A stretch of 64,000 nt of DNA from Aphrophora alni (Eukaryota > Arthropoda > Insecta > Hemiptera > Aphrophoridae): assembly GCA_963513935.1 (NCBI GenBank), contig OY740768.1:18216590-18280589 (forward strand). The letters are read 5' to 3'. The first letter of the stretch is position 1. Each line of letters opens with the position of its first letter. Under the pieces are notes generated by a model that worked only from the letters and a program-made list of their open reading frames with translations, did no database searches and had not been told where the DNA came from. Made by a program: the position numbers and the translations under genes. Below are positions 11,724-25,900 of the stretch, in pieces.

Positions 11724-12650
11724 TGGTGATTAGAGAGGAGGGAATCACCCCCTACTTTTTGGGAGGAACAAACTTGTATTGAATGGTAGGCTATTGTATT
11801 GCCTTCTAAAACTAGGAATTATAAAAAACAATTACAAATAACAAATTATCGCTTTTTAGTGTTTATTTTAAATAAGTTATACTTTTGAATGAAATTACTA
11901 CTAATCCTAATTCTCAAAATACTCTATATAATTTTTACATGTGTAATTATTTCTTTGGTGAAAGTTATATTGTATACTTTTAATCTAAATATATTTAAAA
12001 AAACTATTATTACCACAATTAAGTTGGTAAACTGTCAACAGAACCCCCCCTCCATGTTCATTTGTTTATTGTCTCCCTGCTGCTATTTCCCAATGGCTGC
12101 CACTGAAAGAAAGAGCTGCATACTTTAATAATGATGCCAATCACATTTTCAGGTTTTTTATTTATTACTTAAACTTGGTAAGTATGTGTTTTAAAATAAA
12201 AATTTCTTAATTTTCTGTTTTATATTTTTTTCTTTTTTAAAGTTTTATCACACATCAAAACTTACTGTACCTCCTATTGGGATATATGTCCCTGCATTAT
12301 CCCTCATTTTTTACACTCCTCATATCCAACGCCCGGGGCAGCTGCGCCATAATCGATTAAATGATGCAATTTTCTTTTTTTTCTTATCTTTTTATCTGAT
12401 AGATATTAAAGTGTTCACAATAAAGAGATTATACCTTAACGACACAGTACAAAGTTTAACATATGTAATTTTTTAATTCCGCCATTTCTAACATTACAAT
12501 TGTTATTCTAAACAAAGTACCAGTCTAAACAAAAGATAAGATAGTTTCAGTATTAAGAAACCTTAAAAAATTTAATCAAACAACTGATGTAGTGAATGCA
12601 GATAATTTAATATTTTCCAACTTATAAAAGACTAAGCTCAAGTTTAGTTT
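11724..12650. other. AT-rich sequence, no gene seen
   Basis: This is the flank of the element 1 insertion. A 79-codon open frame at 11889-12128 is hydrophobic and matches nothing I recognise. I regard it as chance. Confidence 0.5.
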
Positions 12651-12651
12651 G

Positions 12652-13105
12652 CCAAAATTAATTAATAACAAAACCAAGTATCACAAAATGTAGATGATTT
12701 ATACCCTTCCATTATTTAAAATGTTTGTCAACCTGTCAAAGTTCAATTTACCTTTCCTGGCAACTGAAAATAGTATATTTCATCACTAGGACCAAAAGTG
12801 AAGCTTTTCGATACAAGCTCAAGTTTCGGAAAATGAGCGAGGATCGAAAACTATTAACAGTAGTACACTTATAAACATAATATACCTATAATTTGTTATC
12901 ATATAACCAAAATTAATTAATAACAAAACCAAGTATCTCAAAATGTAGATGATTTATACCCTTCCATTATTTAAAATGTTTGTCAACCTGTCAAATTTCA
13001 ATTTACCTTGCCTGGCAACTGAAAATAGTATATTTCATCACTAGGACCAAAAGTGAAGCTTTTCGATATAAGCTCAAGTTTTGGAAAATGAGCGAGGATC
13101 GAAAA
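12652..13105. repeat. 199 bp direct duplication, second copy with a hairpin
   Basis: 12652-12850 and 12907-13105 are near-identical with an offset of 255. In the second copy an inverted pair (TCATCACTAGGACC... near 13036 and its partner ending near 13131) forms a hairpin with arms of about 33 bp. In the first copy the right arm is missing. This looks like a MITE or fold-back repeat duplicated with its flank. Confidence 0.75.
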
Positions 13106-13134
13106 GCTTCTTTTGTCCAAGTGATGAACTATAT

Positions 13135-14892
13135 TTTTGTTATACTGCAAATAATATAAGAAAACAATACCACAAAAACTAAAATGTTATAACCTATCTA
13201 CCTTCAAATTGTTGCTAACAGCTGTTTTAACGGTTATTTACAATCGAGAGTATCGGTTGTTTTTATAGATGCTTTACAATAGTTAATTAATTCATATAAA
13301 CGAAGTAACAGCTGATGACCTCGACCACAGCTGATGTTTTTAGGTCTTAGGACTAAAAAGAACAACTTTAGCATCTCAATCATATATTGAAAACATCTAT
13401 TTTTGAAGCAGTATGACGAAAAATACTTTTTTCCGAATTGTGCAATCATGATTTAGGACTTATGATAGCCGTTTAACACTCAATTTTTCAAATTTTACTT
13501 TGACTTTATATCGATCGTATACAATTTTTTATCACATAAATACCATGAAAGAATATGGATTTATAGGCTGAGGACGATGGACAATGTTATTCTAGTAATA
13601 TTATTTCAGTCATTACACACTCACCATTGCTATTGTAGATGTAACGTAATGCTCACACTTGATAGAAGAATAGAATGGAGGTTACTACAGTAGTGAATGA
13701 AAACATGTTGCAATTCAATAATTCAAGGTCAGAATAATTGAAAATAAGATGAGAACAATGATGAAGTGGTTTATTTACGCTTCTTATCTGTTTTCTTTCG
13801 AAATTACATGCAATAAACAACAAATTGATTTTTATATTTATGTTATTTTGTAACATTTATAAAAAAAAGAAAAATTGTCTGCTGTAAATCATTTCGTTTT
13901 TACATATTTCATTATTCAATAGAGCAGACAAGTTAACACAACATTAACCACCAAAGTCATATAAATTTTAATTTATTTTCATTATTTACAGAATAAAGCA
14001 TTTATATTTGGCTTATAATTGTTGGAAAAAATGTTTACTGTTTGTTGATCTAAACATGATGATATGATCTTGTTATAACATCAAATTTTTACCATATAAT
14101 CTTTAAAAGTGAAATAGATCATATTATTTATTACAATTAAGAAATATAGTCCAAAAGCACATACTTTTCAATATATGCCTATTTAAATATTTTGTATATA
14201 GTTAACTAAATATTAATATAATTTATACTGAATGTGAACCTATTTTATAACTCTGTTATTTATTTATCTTAATAAATATCCGTTAATGGTCAGATATAAA
14301 TTCGAATGGAATTGTTGAGCTACTTAGAATTTCACTGTTCAACAATTTGAGGCTTTGTAAAATAACAAAATAAGAGTTGATATCAATATGTCGGTAGTAT
14401 AACATACCTCTTTCTTTCCCTCACTTTATGATCAAATCATATTGATAACTTTCTGTAATCAAAACTAAAAATGATGGACACATAGAAATAAGAAAAACAC
14501 ACATGTATAAACTACTTATACCTTACATATCTAAACTAAAATATTGTGCTATCAGTTATAGAAAATGTAAAATTAAAAAATAATTAAACACAATTTTTTT
14601 ATAATGACTTTTTGAGGAATTAGAAAGGTTATGAACACATTTTGTATGATTAAATTGGTTTTTTAACCATTTCACACTATTTAGTATCTAAAATAGTCTA
14701 TCAAACCAAGGAAATAACAAGTGAATGTTTTTTATGAACAGATATTAGGTTGAGGACTCTTTTTTTCAAATTTGTAAAAATTATAATTTGAGTACAAGAT
14801 TGAGTATGAGTATAATATTTTAAGAAAATATTAAACAATACTAATAATTGATAATTATAAAAAATTACATTAAATTTAAGTATGATATATGA
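13135..14892. other. AT-rich sequence; the right part belongs to a dispersed repeat
   Basis: No gene is visible. Two open frames (13234-13449 and 13653-13856, minus) have no recognisable content. From about 14430 the sequence resembles 33590 onward and continues on the far side of the piggyBac insertion. Confidence 0.5.
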
Positions 14893-16499
14893 TCCCTTTG
14901 GCGAGTAAGCATGGAAATTTCCGTGCTATGACACAGACATTATAGGAGTATGGCAATTACGCTAAAATATACCATATAAGAGTGGGGGGGGGAAATTTTA
15001 CTTTTGAACAAAAGACATTATATTTGATTAAAACTACAAGAAAACATATACAAAAAATTGAAATTATGATTATTTACAGTTTAAAAAATGTGTAGTGTAT
15101 GATAATGTTCAAAACAAGGATATATACAAAGGGACATCTCACACTTTGAGTACTCATAGCATGTTTCCTTCCGCTTTGGTAATGATCGCTTAGTATATTT
15201 ACACACAAAGCATTGTCGAGAAAGCTTCTTCTACCATGACTCATTGACCCTCCCTCCCTAAAAGTCTCATGAAGTGGTGACCTTGAAGACATAGGGGATC
15301 ACTTTCAAAGGTCGGGACACATTATCGTTGTTCCTTGATGTGGCATGCCATTCTAATAATTGCCTTATCACACTCAGCCTAAAGTCCATAATATGCAAAT
15401 TTGCTTTAGGATTAGTTTTCAAAACATGTTGTTTATACATAAAAAATGCATTTAGCACACTGAGATCTAAGAAGTGAAAAAACAGTTTTATGTACCATTT
15501 GATAGTTTTGTGGTGCAATCATTGAAGGATGTCATTATATCCGTGCAATCAACCACTCCCATGTTTGCAGTATAATTTGTAATACAGCTTGGTTTTATTT
15601 TATTTTTATGAGTCATCATTTCAGAAGTATCTACTGTAGAGATCATTGTTACTTGCCTGCGGTCACACCATCGCACAAAAACTTTTTTTTTTTTTACTGT
15701 GAGGAACAACATATTCGTCCTTTTTCATTTTTTTTTTTGGGAAGACATGGAACATTTATTCTTTTAGAATTTAGAGTGCCACAAGCACCTGTATCCTTAT
15801 CAAATGGCCAATCATAAAGTTCAGAGCTCGAGTACCAGTTATCCATAAAAATAACATGTTTTTTACCCAAGTAAGGCTACATTAGTGTTTTTACAACTTT
15901 TGAAGATAACCCTGAATCATTTTCATCCAAATCAATGTTGGTCCCCTTACCGTTGTATATAATTAAATCTAAAATCATGCCTGTAAGGCAGTCACACAAA
16001 ACAAAAAGTTTTATACCAAATCTGTTTCTTTTTTTAGGCAAGTACTGTCGGAAAGACAGTCTTCCTTTCCATAACATAAGACTATCGTCAATCACGAGAT
16101 TTTGGTACGAAATGAGAACTCAAGAACTCAAGTATGCCTAGTATAAGCTAATATATTACAAAATAGAATATTTCAATATTATTGCATTTAATACTAATAG
16201 CTTAGGCCAAATTGTAAATTAAGTGTGTTACAATAGAGTTAAATAACTTTAATATACTGACAGAGAGAAAACAATGTTTTATTATTAAAAAAAACTTTTG
16301 CAGAATATTAAAAAAAAGAAGTAAAATGTCAAAATCAAATAAGTAAGTGAAAATCCAAAAGAAAATTCATTTAATATAAAGTTTTTACCTTAGATAATGA
16401 TTTTTTTAAAGAGTTTTTAAGCAATTATAGAGTCCAAGCTCAAAAACGGAAATTTCCGTGCTTACTCATTTGGGATCAAAATGATCACTCGCCAAAGGA
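14893..16499 (-). mobile_element. Truncated piggyBac element
   Basis: The ends match in inverted orientation (TCCCTTTGGCGAGT at 14893 and ACTCGCCAAAGGA at 16499). The right end abuts TTAA (16500-16503), the piggyBac target, and the left flank reads ATGA, a decayed TTAA. A subterminal GGAAATTTCCGTGC block is present near both ends. At 1.6 kb it is shorter than usual piggyBac elements (about 2.4 kb); the 5' part of the transposase gene is missing. Confidence 0.85.
15074..16095 (-). pseudogene. piggyBac transposase, C-terminal two thirds, frameshifted
   Basis: Four frames in order give a recognisable piggyBac transposase. 16095-15877 has DDSLMLWKGR and the GIKLFVLCDCLTG block. 15876-15713 has FMDNWYSS. 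15712-15488 has the W-CDRRQV and MGVVDCTD blocks. 15518-15267 has KWYIKLFFHFLDLSVLNAF. 15292-15074 is a weak cysteine-rich tail. All three catalytic-type aspartates (DDS, MDN, CDR) can be seen, but the N-terminal third is missing and at least three frame changes separate the parts, so it cannot make an active enzyme. Confidence 0.85.
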
Positions 16500-16503
16500 T
16501 TAA

Positions 16504-17344
16504 AAGACTTTTTTATAAATGTTAACACTGGCTTTTTTCACTAAAATGGACATCATGTTTGTTTTTTCAAAAATGAAAATATTATATTTAAAATTAGAGG
16601 GTCCAAGAAAGCGAAAGAATTAGGAATTAATATTTTCTTCTTTAGAGCAGGTTTAATAAAGTTTGGTTCTTTCTTCCATCCAATACAAATAAATAAGAAA
16701 AACAGAGGAGAGGAGAGAGACTGAGAGATATAGTCGCCATATTTGTTGCTCCCCTCCCTCACTGTTTGATTATGCTATTGCTTTGTTTATAAGTCTACAA
16801 AATGAGGGTATTTGAATCACAATTATGGGGTTATTTAGGTCATCCCAGATCTATTTAGGTGATATGTCATGATGCTGTGTTAACATTGTATCTTCTTCGA
16901 GAAAATAAATAAAATCTAACATGGAAGCAATTTTATTTTTGCCTAATATGTGTCAACATTTTTTGTTTATATTGGTTTACATTTTACGTTTATAATATTT
17001 TAATTATTTTATTTGCTGCGAGTTAATACAATATTATTTGTTTAGGTTTTTTTGTAATGGGCTGTGATAGCCTCCGTCAGAGGCCTCACCGGCGTCGACC
17101 TAAGGGTCTTTTGCCGCTTGTTTAGGTTAAATTAATACGAAATTTTAAAAAATATGGGTAGGCCAATGGTTACTTTTTTATTGCAGTATTTTAATAAAAT
17201 TCAAAACAAAGTTTAAAACATATAATTTTTAATATATAAAACATGATTCTACATTTCTGGTCCTATTTTGGTTTTATTTCCCTTTTTCATAACATATTTT
17301 ACTTTAACCCACACTTTTTTTTTTTTTTTTTTTTTCAGATGATG
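16504..17344. other. Dispersed repeat flank and AT-rich sequence
   Basis: 16550-16770 resembles 34120-34260 (shared AAGAAAGC-type and GGTTCTxTTT blocks) and is the continuation of the repeat split by piggyBac. A short GC-richer stretch at 17060-17110 and a poly-T run at about 17318-17337 are present. No gene was seen. Confidence 0.45.
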
Positions 17345-18930
17345 TAAAACTATAAAATAAAAGGAAATTATAACAATTGGTACGAGGACCAGATGAAGAA
17401 AGCATTGAGAGTTTCATCAAATGTTTGTTGAGTGTCAGAGAGGAAATTCATTTTGAAATGCTTTTAGGGAAAGCACATTTAGAACAGCCCAGAACAAGTC
17501 TTAACGAGGATGATGATATAGTAGAAAATAAAAATCCTAAAGGTGTGGGCCATCCTACTATGTATAATGTTGATTAAGAATCTGATTTTTAACATTGGGG
17601 CTAAGGGATTTGATTGACAATTCACAAGGCTGTTTATAGATAATTATGCAAAGGTAAATAAAATATCTCATTCATGGGGGAATACTGGATTACCTGGAGT
17701 GGATTGGTTCATTACTTTTATGAAGAAGAACTCAAACCTTTCTCTAAATCAACCAGAGGGACTGGAGTAAATAAAAATAGTAGTTGAAAATTTTTTTCAA
17801 ACTTCTAATATCAGTCTAGCTATGCATTGATCTTAACACAAAGTCACAATGCATTTATAATATAGATGAATTGGGGTTTCCAATAACAACAAATCTGGAC
17901 AAAAAGGGTAGAGGGAAGTTGGAAAAGAGGTGAGAATGTCACTTTAGTTATAGCCTGTAATACATTCATCCATTTATTATATTTAAAGGAGTGTGCATGT
18001 GTGAAGAATATGAAAACAATATGCCACCTGGAACTCAAGTTGTTATATCAGGCAGTGATTACATAAATGAAGACCTTTTTGTGTAATAGAGTTCAAAGGA
18101 AATTTCTGTTAATTCTTGATGGCCATGATTTGCATTGCTCTCTGGAAGATCTAGGGTTAGTTGTACTACTTTGTTTGCTGCCTCATAATACACACAATTC
18201 AGACAAGCATTACACAAAGCTGTTTTTAAACCAATGAAGATGTATTACCATCAATAATCTACAAAATATTTAAATGACATCTATGGTGATGAAGCAGCAT
18301 TAAATGATATGAATATTATTAAGGGAAGTTTTGGAAAAATATTTAAGAATATATGGGAAAGGACAGCTGTTCCATCATATGCAATTAAGGGATTTAAAAC
18401 TACAGTCATTTTCCTTTCAACCCAGATCTGATACCAGAAGATAAATTTATCCTTTCTAACCTGTTTTATAATATTTCTGATTCAGTAAAAAATAACCCAG
18501 GAATCCAAAATGTTTCTCCAAATTTGCCTACAGCTCAAGTCTAATCTACTTCTATTAAATATAACTGATAAAATCAACACTCCTGTTCCTTTTACTTCAA
18601 ATTAAATTCAAGAAGAAATATCAAAAAATTCAAAGTTTACTGAAAGAACACAAACTACAAATTTAAACACACCTGAAACACAATCTTCTCCAAACATCAT
18701 TGCCGCAACAGTCAACAAGTTCTCTGAAGTCTTACATACATCATACAAATACAAGAAGAAAAAGTTGACAAGAAAAAGACAATCAACTTATTTACTTTCA
18801 TCACCAGAAAACATTGAATAATGTAAAACTAAGAGAAAATTAAAACTTGGGGAATCCGTCAAAGCTAAGCAATGGAAAAAAAGAAGCTACAACAAAGAAA
18901 ATTAGAATCTTGACACCAAAAACAGAAAGA
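17345..18930 (+). pseudogene. pogo/Tigger-like DDE transposase remnant
   Basis: Conceptual translation gives GNTGLPGVDWFITFMKKNSN followed by LSLNQPEGTG, the segment after the CENP-B-type DNA-binding domain of pogo/Tigger/Jerky transposases. Near 18380 it gives GIKGFKTT and FPFNPDLIPED, the end of the catalytic domain. Many stops and frame changes lie between, and the aspartates of the catalytic core are not recoverable by eye. The tail to 18930 is Lys/Ser/Thr-rich. No terminal repeats were recognised. Confidence 0.7.
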
Positions 18931-19691
18931 TATGTAATCTTTAGATTATTTTGATTGCTCAACTGATAACCTGGTCCCTGACAATGTACCTAGAGGATTA
19001 TGTAATCTAAAATATTATTCTAAAACATCTACCAAAAATAGTGGATTCCCTGCCAGAAATTCATGACGTGGTATCATGAAATATGTGTTGGTATTATTGG
19101 CACAAAACAATTTTTATACTTGTTTAAGTCTTACCTTCGTTTAAATAGCCTATATTTATAGTTTGTTATAGTTATATATGTAGTTATATTATAGTTATTT
19201 CATTTTTATTTTATCTGTGTTGAAGTTCCAAACCAGAGAAATAAACAGGAAAATTTCCTGATTTTAAAAAATTTGGCTTTTTGAACCGTGTCTTTTTTTC
19301 CGTATTATAATACATTATTTATAAATTTATAAATAATGTTCATATATTAAAATGGAATGTTTGTATAATATATTGGATATTTTTGTGTGAATTTTTCATA
19401 ATAATTAAAGTGCAAATATTGTTTTATAAAAATAATGGCTTTTAGAAATATTAGGTAAAATATTAAACAGAAAATTAAAAAAGTGAAGTTTGGTTTTTAG
19501 TATACTGGTAAAAGGTTATATAAAAAAATGCAAACACCACATCTAGAGACAATGTATAATTAGTTTAAGAAGTTATAAATATGTTTATAAAAAATCGATA
19601 CCAACAGATGGAAAATCAAGCGTTTTTTGGACTTGTAATATAGAAATTTTTTACCTGATCATCTGTATTTCAGAGATACTGTTTCTAAATA
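18931..19691. other. AT-rich spacer downstream of UGT A
   Basis: No gene or clear repeat was seen. It includes the 3' flank of UGT A. Confidence 0.5.
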
Positions 19692-19992
19692 CTAATTTTT
19701 CTTCTTTGAAGATTTAACAATTCTCTTTTCAACTTTTCTTCTACATAAATATTTGTAAATAGTTCTAAAAATTAAATACACTATCGAAATCACTAGTAAT
19801 ATTGCAGCTATTAAGACAGCAATGACATCTATGAGAAGATATTGATACCATGAAAGATTGGTTGCTCCAGTTCGCAGATGTGGTGCACCCTTGTAGCGAA
19901 TTACATACTCTATCCAGTAAATTGCATTGTCAAGTGGATCTATAGGATTGTCTCTGAGTATGGCAGATTGTCTCTTTGATGCTTCTTTGTAC
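19692..19992 (-). CDS. UGT: UGT A exon 6 (terminal)
   Basis: 301 nt including a TAG at 19692-19694. It encodes YKEASKRQSAILRDNP, the membrane helix and a basic cytosolic tail. It is nearly identical to the terminal exon of UGT B. Confidence 0.95.
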
Positions 19993-22900
19993 CTGGATTT
20001 ATGAAAATATGTATTATCTTGAGATCAAATAAATTTGAATTTTTATTATAATTATAATAAAAACAATATTATTGTAAATATTTGTATTAAAGTTGCTAAA
20101 TAAATTTGTATTTCATAAAATACTAAGTGATATAAACACAACTTGATGATATTTTTAAAGCTAATAAACATGGAAAAACATTCTTTTTGTTATAGAATGT
20201 TGAAACCACACCAATTACCACAAAGGCGATTCAAGTGAGAGCAGAGTCAAAAATTTCAAATGTAAAAATGGACAGATTTTTTTTTTTAACCTGTGTGTGC
20301 TTTTAAGTTTATCTACCGCCAGTTACTAACTGCTGTGTCCAATGGTCAAGCACAGCAATTTTTAGTACATATTTTAATAATTTATCATAGAAAAAAATAG
20401 GTAAAATTATACAACTGGAAAGGCTATAATTTCATCTTTACAATAAAATGTTTTGTTTAAAAAAAATTAGTTTTATTTCAGAAATAATAACAAGAAGTTT
20501 TTAGGATCTTAATAGTTAAAAGATTATCCATTTCTTAATAACTTTTAAGTAAGTAACATTCCATTTCTATACTTACGAAGGTTTTGTTATCTCTCTTATA
20601 GACCAAAGTACAGATTCCACAGTAATATTATCAAAATTTAAAACAATTCCAAATCCTGCTGTTTCTGCATGTTTGCTGTTTTTAAACTGATCCAGGAAAA
20701 GTGGTATTACTACCACTGGCACTTCACGGTAGACAGACTCTGTTATGCTATGGACACCTCCTTGTGTGATGAAAGCTTTTAAATTGGGGTGGGCTGAAAA
20801 ATACAATATATTTACTTGAGGTAAAATTACAAATGTTGGCAACAAGGTAATGACTTTGTCAGGTATATTAGTGTCAATTACTAGGCTTTTTTTGTTAAAG
20901 TTATATTAAAAAACCCGGTATAAGTTTCATATATTCTAACTTATCATTTGGAAAATAATTAAAATTAAAAGATCTACACAAATATCAAAGCAAATATTAT
21001 TAATAACATTGTTAATTAACAGTAATTTTAAATTGATTCAAGTTTCAAAATTTCATACCTAATACATCTGTTTGTGGACACCATTTTGTCAGTTTCACAT
21101 TGCTGGATTGATTAGGTAATGATTCAGTTTCCCACTTCCATAAAACATTGTAAGGGAGTTTTGCAAAAGCTGAAATAAAGATCTGTTGAGTAGCTTCTGG
21201 CATCATGGAACTGTTCAAATTGGTCCCAAGGCTAAAGTAAATAACTCCGTTTTTGGCATTATCGAAGAAGGTTTGTAATTCCTGTAAATAAACAAACAAA
21301 CAAAAAGCACTTGGTCATTGTGTATGTATATACTTCGAAATTTAATGATAAAGTTATTTGCTAATAAACTAATTATTAATAGTATAACTATAAATTTTAA
21401 AATATAAATAAATGTGCTAATACTGTCAATTTTAGATTAGTTTTGTTCAAATTTTGAACACAATTGTATTGTTTGATATTTCACAAATATAAGTCAACAA
21501 TTTGAAAATGGAAAACCTTTACAACAATTTTTTGATATTGAATTTTACAAATAATTATTACAGACAGAACTTTTTTTAATGGAGAATACCAGATTACAGA
21601 ATGTCTTCTCTCTCTATTTATTATATATTAAATACTATATTTAAGTTAAATATGAAATATTCCATACCAGAGGCAACTTCTTAGGTTTCCTGATTTGAAC
21701 ACCAGGTGCATAAATTATATTTGGATTATTTGGTTGAGCATAGTGCAATGCTACATGTGTGTTGACTATAGCTAGAGAAGTGTTTCTCAGTTGATCTATT
21801 AGGCTTGGTCGTGTTTCCCATCCTGTATAGTTCATATATTGATCCACAAGTGCTTGCTGTTTTGGTAATAATATATAACGAAATACTATTACTGAAGATA
21901 GGCCTAGAATTGTATTCTTTAATCTTTCAATGAAGTTCATGTTGTTAGATGAACGAGTTCTGTAATCAACAAAATATGAAAATGTGTATGGATTGCTCAT
22001 CAATTCATTCGCCCAGAAACTAGTGCACATTGATTGTAGTTCTATAACAGGGGCTCCAAACTTGTGTCCAAACACTATATATGCTTCTTGAACAAATGTC
22101 GTTTCAACTAACACTAGATCAAAATGCAAATCAGAATGTATAATTTTTTGAACTTCAGGATTTTGTAAAGTAGCATGTCCAGAAAATTCACCTAATGTGG
22201 AGAGCATATTAGCATAAATATACCAATAGAATTTACGCATCTCAAAGAAATTAACATGACCTGAAACAAACAGTCAAAATTACAAAAATCTATATATTCA
22301 ATCTGTTTTAATTGCAAAATGTTAAAAGCACATTTTTTGACAGAGGAGAATTTACCTTAAGCCACCATATACAGTAGTTACATTGTGGCTGTAAAGTATT
22401 CTAATTGCAAGGAGAGTGAAAGGGTGTATATAAGAGAGGTATATTCCATCAAGGAATACAAAAATATACTACATGTAAAGTTAAAGTGTAACGTTATATA
22501 ACTTTAAACAGTATATCAACAAGTATTAAATTATTTTTGTTTAGCTTATTACTAATATTTAATCTTTTTTTTTTTTAACTAAATATTTTGTGTAATATAT
22601 GGAAAAGCTCATCCACTTTTAGATTTAAAATAAACATTTTCAGACATGAATGAATTAGCTTATGGCGTGGACGAGGGTTATTGAAAATACAGTAAACTTG
22701 GTGTTAACTGAGGCCCAGTTATCCGAGGCTTCAGGATAACCAAGATAGTTGAGATGAGGCACTCGACCTGACCTTTGGAAGCCTTAAAATGAGTTAGTCT
22801 GACATCCTTCAGATGAGTTCATCCTTGTGTTAGCTGTAGGCTGATAAGTCTGTTAAAATCAACAGTCCGTGCCAGGTGGTTTGTTTTTCAGTTGTGATTT

Positions 22901-25900
22901 GATTTGTACATTTGTTTTGAGACCAACATGTATGTTGTTTTGTTAGAAACAAAGTTTAATGCTATAAAGAGATTAGATAAAGAAGAGTCTATTATTAAAA
23001 AAGTTTCTGCTGATTCGGGTGTAGGAGAAGTGACAGTGGGTGATTGAAAATGGAAACAAAATGACATTGAAAAGAGGGTTAATCAAAGTATTAGTGGGGC
23101 TAGTGGTTTAGCAGAAAAACTATGCAGGAAGTAGAATATGAACACATAACTGAGGCCTTGTCTGGTTTTCTCAGCTGCGAGGGATGGGAAGTCCGGTAAG
23201 TGACCCAATGCTACAAGCTAAAGCCCTAGAATTTCATAAAAAGTTTATGGACAGAGAAGAAAATTTTACGGTTTTCAATGGGTGGATTGATAAGTGGAAG
23301 AAGCAGTATGGTATATGACAACTGAACATCGCTAGTGAGACTTTCTGCCAATTCGAACAAGGTTGATTTTCAAACAAAATTCAATGAATAATTTAGGTTA
23401 ATTACCTTATTTTCCATCATACAATCCAATGTTTATCCAGATGGATAACCGGTTTTGACGGTTAAACCGTCATCTTCAGATCCAAGACATCATTTTGTTC
23501 AGCCATTCAAAGTGCCAATTAATGAAGACTATGTCTTTGAATAGCTGAATAACATGATGTCGTTTTGTACTTTTTGTAATTTGTTAATCCTAATAATGAG
23601 ACCGTGAGGAATGAATCAGACAATGGTGTTACTGATCTTATAGAACTTGCTAATCAATTTCCTGTTTTTGGACCAGTTAACAATGATGATATCCATGAAT
23701 GGTTGGATGGAGACCTACAGACGAGGCTATTGGTGATAGCCTATTGTCAACAATCCTCAAGTAGAAGATGACAAAAATTATGACGAAATTAAGCAAAATA
23801 TATCAAACACTGATGGTTTGAAGGCAACAGAGGCACCTTTTACGTACATTGAGCTACAAGACGAGGCTAGACCAATTGATCACCTGTCGCTTCAGCATTG
23901 GGACAGCCTCACTAAGAACAAAATAAAATGCAAAACATTGACACAATAACCGATGAAAATTTTTTTTAGTAAATGAAATTAATTCACATGTTCTAAATTT
24001 GTTACGCTATTGTTTTACATATTTTTTGTAATGTATACATTGCATTAATAATCGCTGACATTGCATTAATACAATTAATTTTTTAAACCCTCTAATCCTC
24101 TATTATTATCTGAGATTTTGTATCCAAGGTAGACTTGGTTAATATTAACTCTGATAATTAGAAGTTTATTATAATATGACCTGTACTGAATTAGAAAGAG
24201 CATAAAAATAAACGTAATTTCAGAAATTATTATGAAAATATTTTAAGTATATCATACTTTTTAGTTCATCAAATCCTTTTCTCTCTATTATGATCTGTTT
24301 GTAGTTAGCATCATCCTCAGGGGTCATAGTGATGACTGTAACATCATGGCCTCTGTTTACCAATTCTCTGAGAATAGGTCTGAAATAGAGATGATGACTT
24401 ATAAGAGGCACTGGGAGAATTGCCAATATCCTTGAGGCATTACATTCCATTGTTGTAAGAGCTAGTAAGGCAATCATCAATAGTTTCTGAAACATATATA
24501 AAATTAACATCTTTAAAAAAATAACTATAATTACCCGCAAATTTCATATTGGAAATTAATTTACCCATTGCAGCGATTGTAATGTTTGAGACCCAAGGTG
24601 TAAACCCTCGAGGTGTCCAGTGCACTAAACATGGTTCCTAGAAGATGTTTTGATAGGTATTTTAAATAAATAGCTCCCAAGTTAACACATACTGAATATC
24701 TGATTCATCATAATACAGATCTAAAATTTTAAGCTAACTGAAGAAAAATTTTAAATGTGTGAAAATCTCTAAATTAAAACCCAAATTTTATTATCAAACA
24801 TTATTCTTAGTAATATAACTTTGGCTAATTGTGACGAATTATAAATGGCAAGGAAATTTTCAAAGCTGTAAGTTAGTATTTTACCTAGTGTAGATTTTTA
24901 CTGACTTTCCGCTCTAACCATTAACATTTTGGATGACTTTAATGTTTGATTAAAACATTATTCTCTACAACAGTAGTACAAGAAAAAGTAGTTTGTTATT
25001 ACTAGCAATTTTTGTCAACTTTTAATATTCACTTTTTATATACAGTATTTATTGGAGAATAACACTTAGAATAAAATTAAGTGATATCTACATTGAAGCC
25101 CATACAAACAAATTTTTATTATTCTAACTTAATAATTTACAAAATGAATTTTCAAATTGATAAAAAACATGTCTAAATTTAGGAATATTGATTTACATTT
25201 AATTTATGGTCAATAATAATTGAATAATTAAAAATCATCTAAAGGTATAATATAATTATATAAATTTTCTTTTATTTGTCTATAAGTTGTCACATGTGTA
25301 AAATATAACAAGTTTAATGCAATCTGTACAAGATAATTTAGTCAAAGTGTCCAGGAAGGTCAGAATATGGTTTTCATTAGGGTGTCAAAATTTATAAGAA
25401 CTTCAATTAACCTTTTCAACTTTTTCGATGATATGAAATTCTCATTGATCTAAAAATATATAAAAATTATTATATTTGAACAATTTTATTATTTATGATT
25501 AATTAGATAATAAATATTTTATTTTCATTGTATAGGATATAATAATGTTCGTATTTGTAAGTATCCTTTGCACAATAACTGTCCTCTCATAATAACAGTG
25601 ATTTTTTTTTTTTTTTAGGTTGAACTCCTATTAACCTTTTAAGGGGTTTAATTTCCTAAAATCTGTCTTAGTGAGAGTTTATTAAAATCTTTGTTTTTCA
25701 CGTAAAGAGTAGGATTCATGTAAAATTTCAACCTCCTATGTGGTCACATGATTTTGGAGATTCAATGATCATTGGTTTTTGACTTTTATAGGATAGTTCA
25801 GAATTCGCCAAAATAAAAATATTTATATGGAAATCATTTTAAACACCTGCCTCGCAGGAAACACCCATTCTCTGTTTCCGGTACTTATGACTGTGTACAA

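Noticed and set aside
11889..13856. Short ORFs at 11889-12128, 13234-13449 and 13653-13856
   Set aside because: There is no family resemblance, no splice context and no codon pattern; they are expected by chance.
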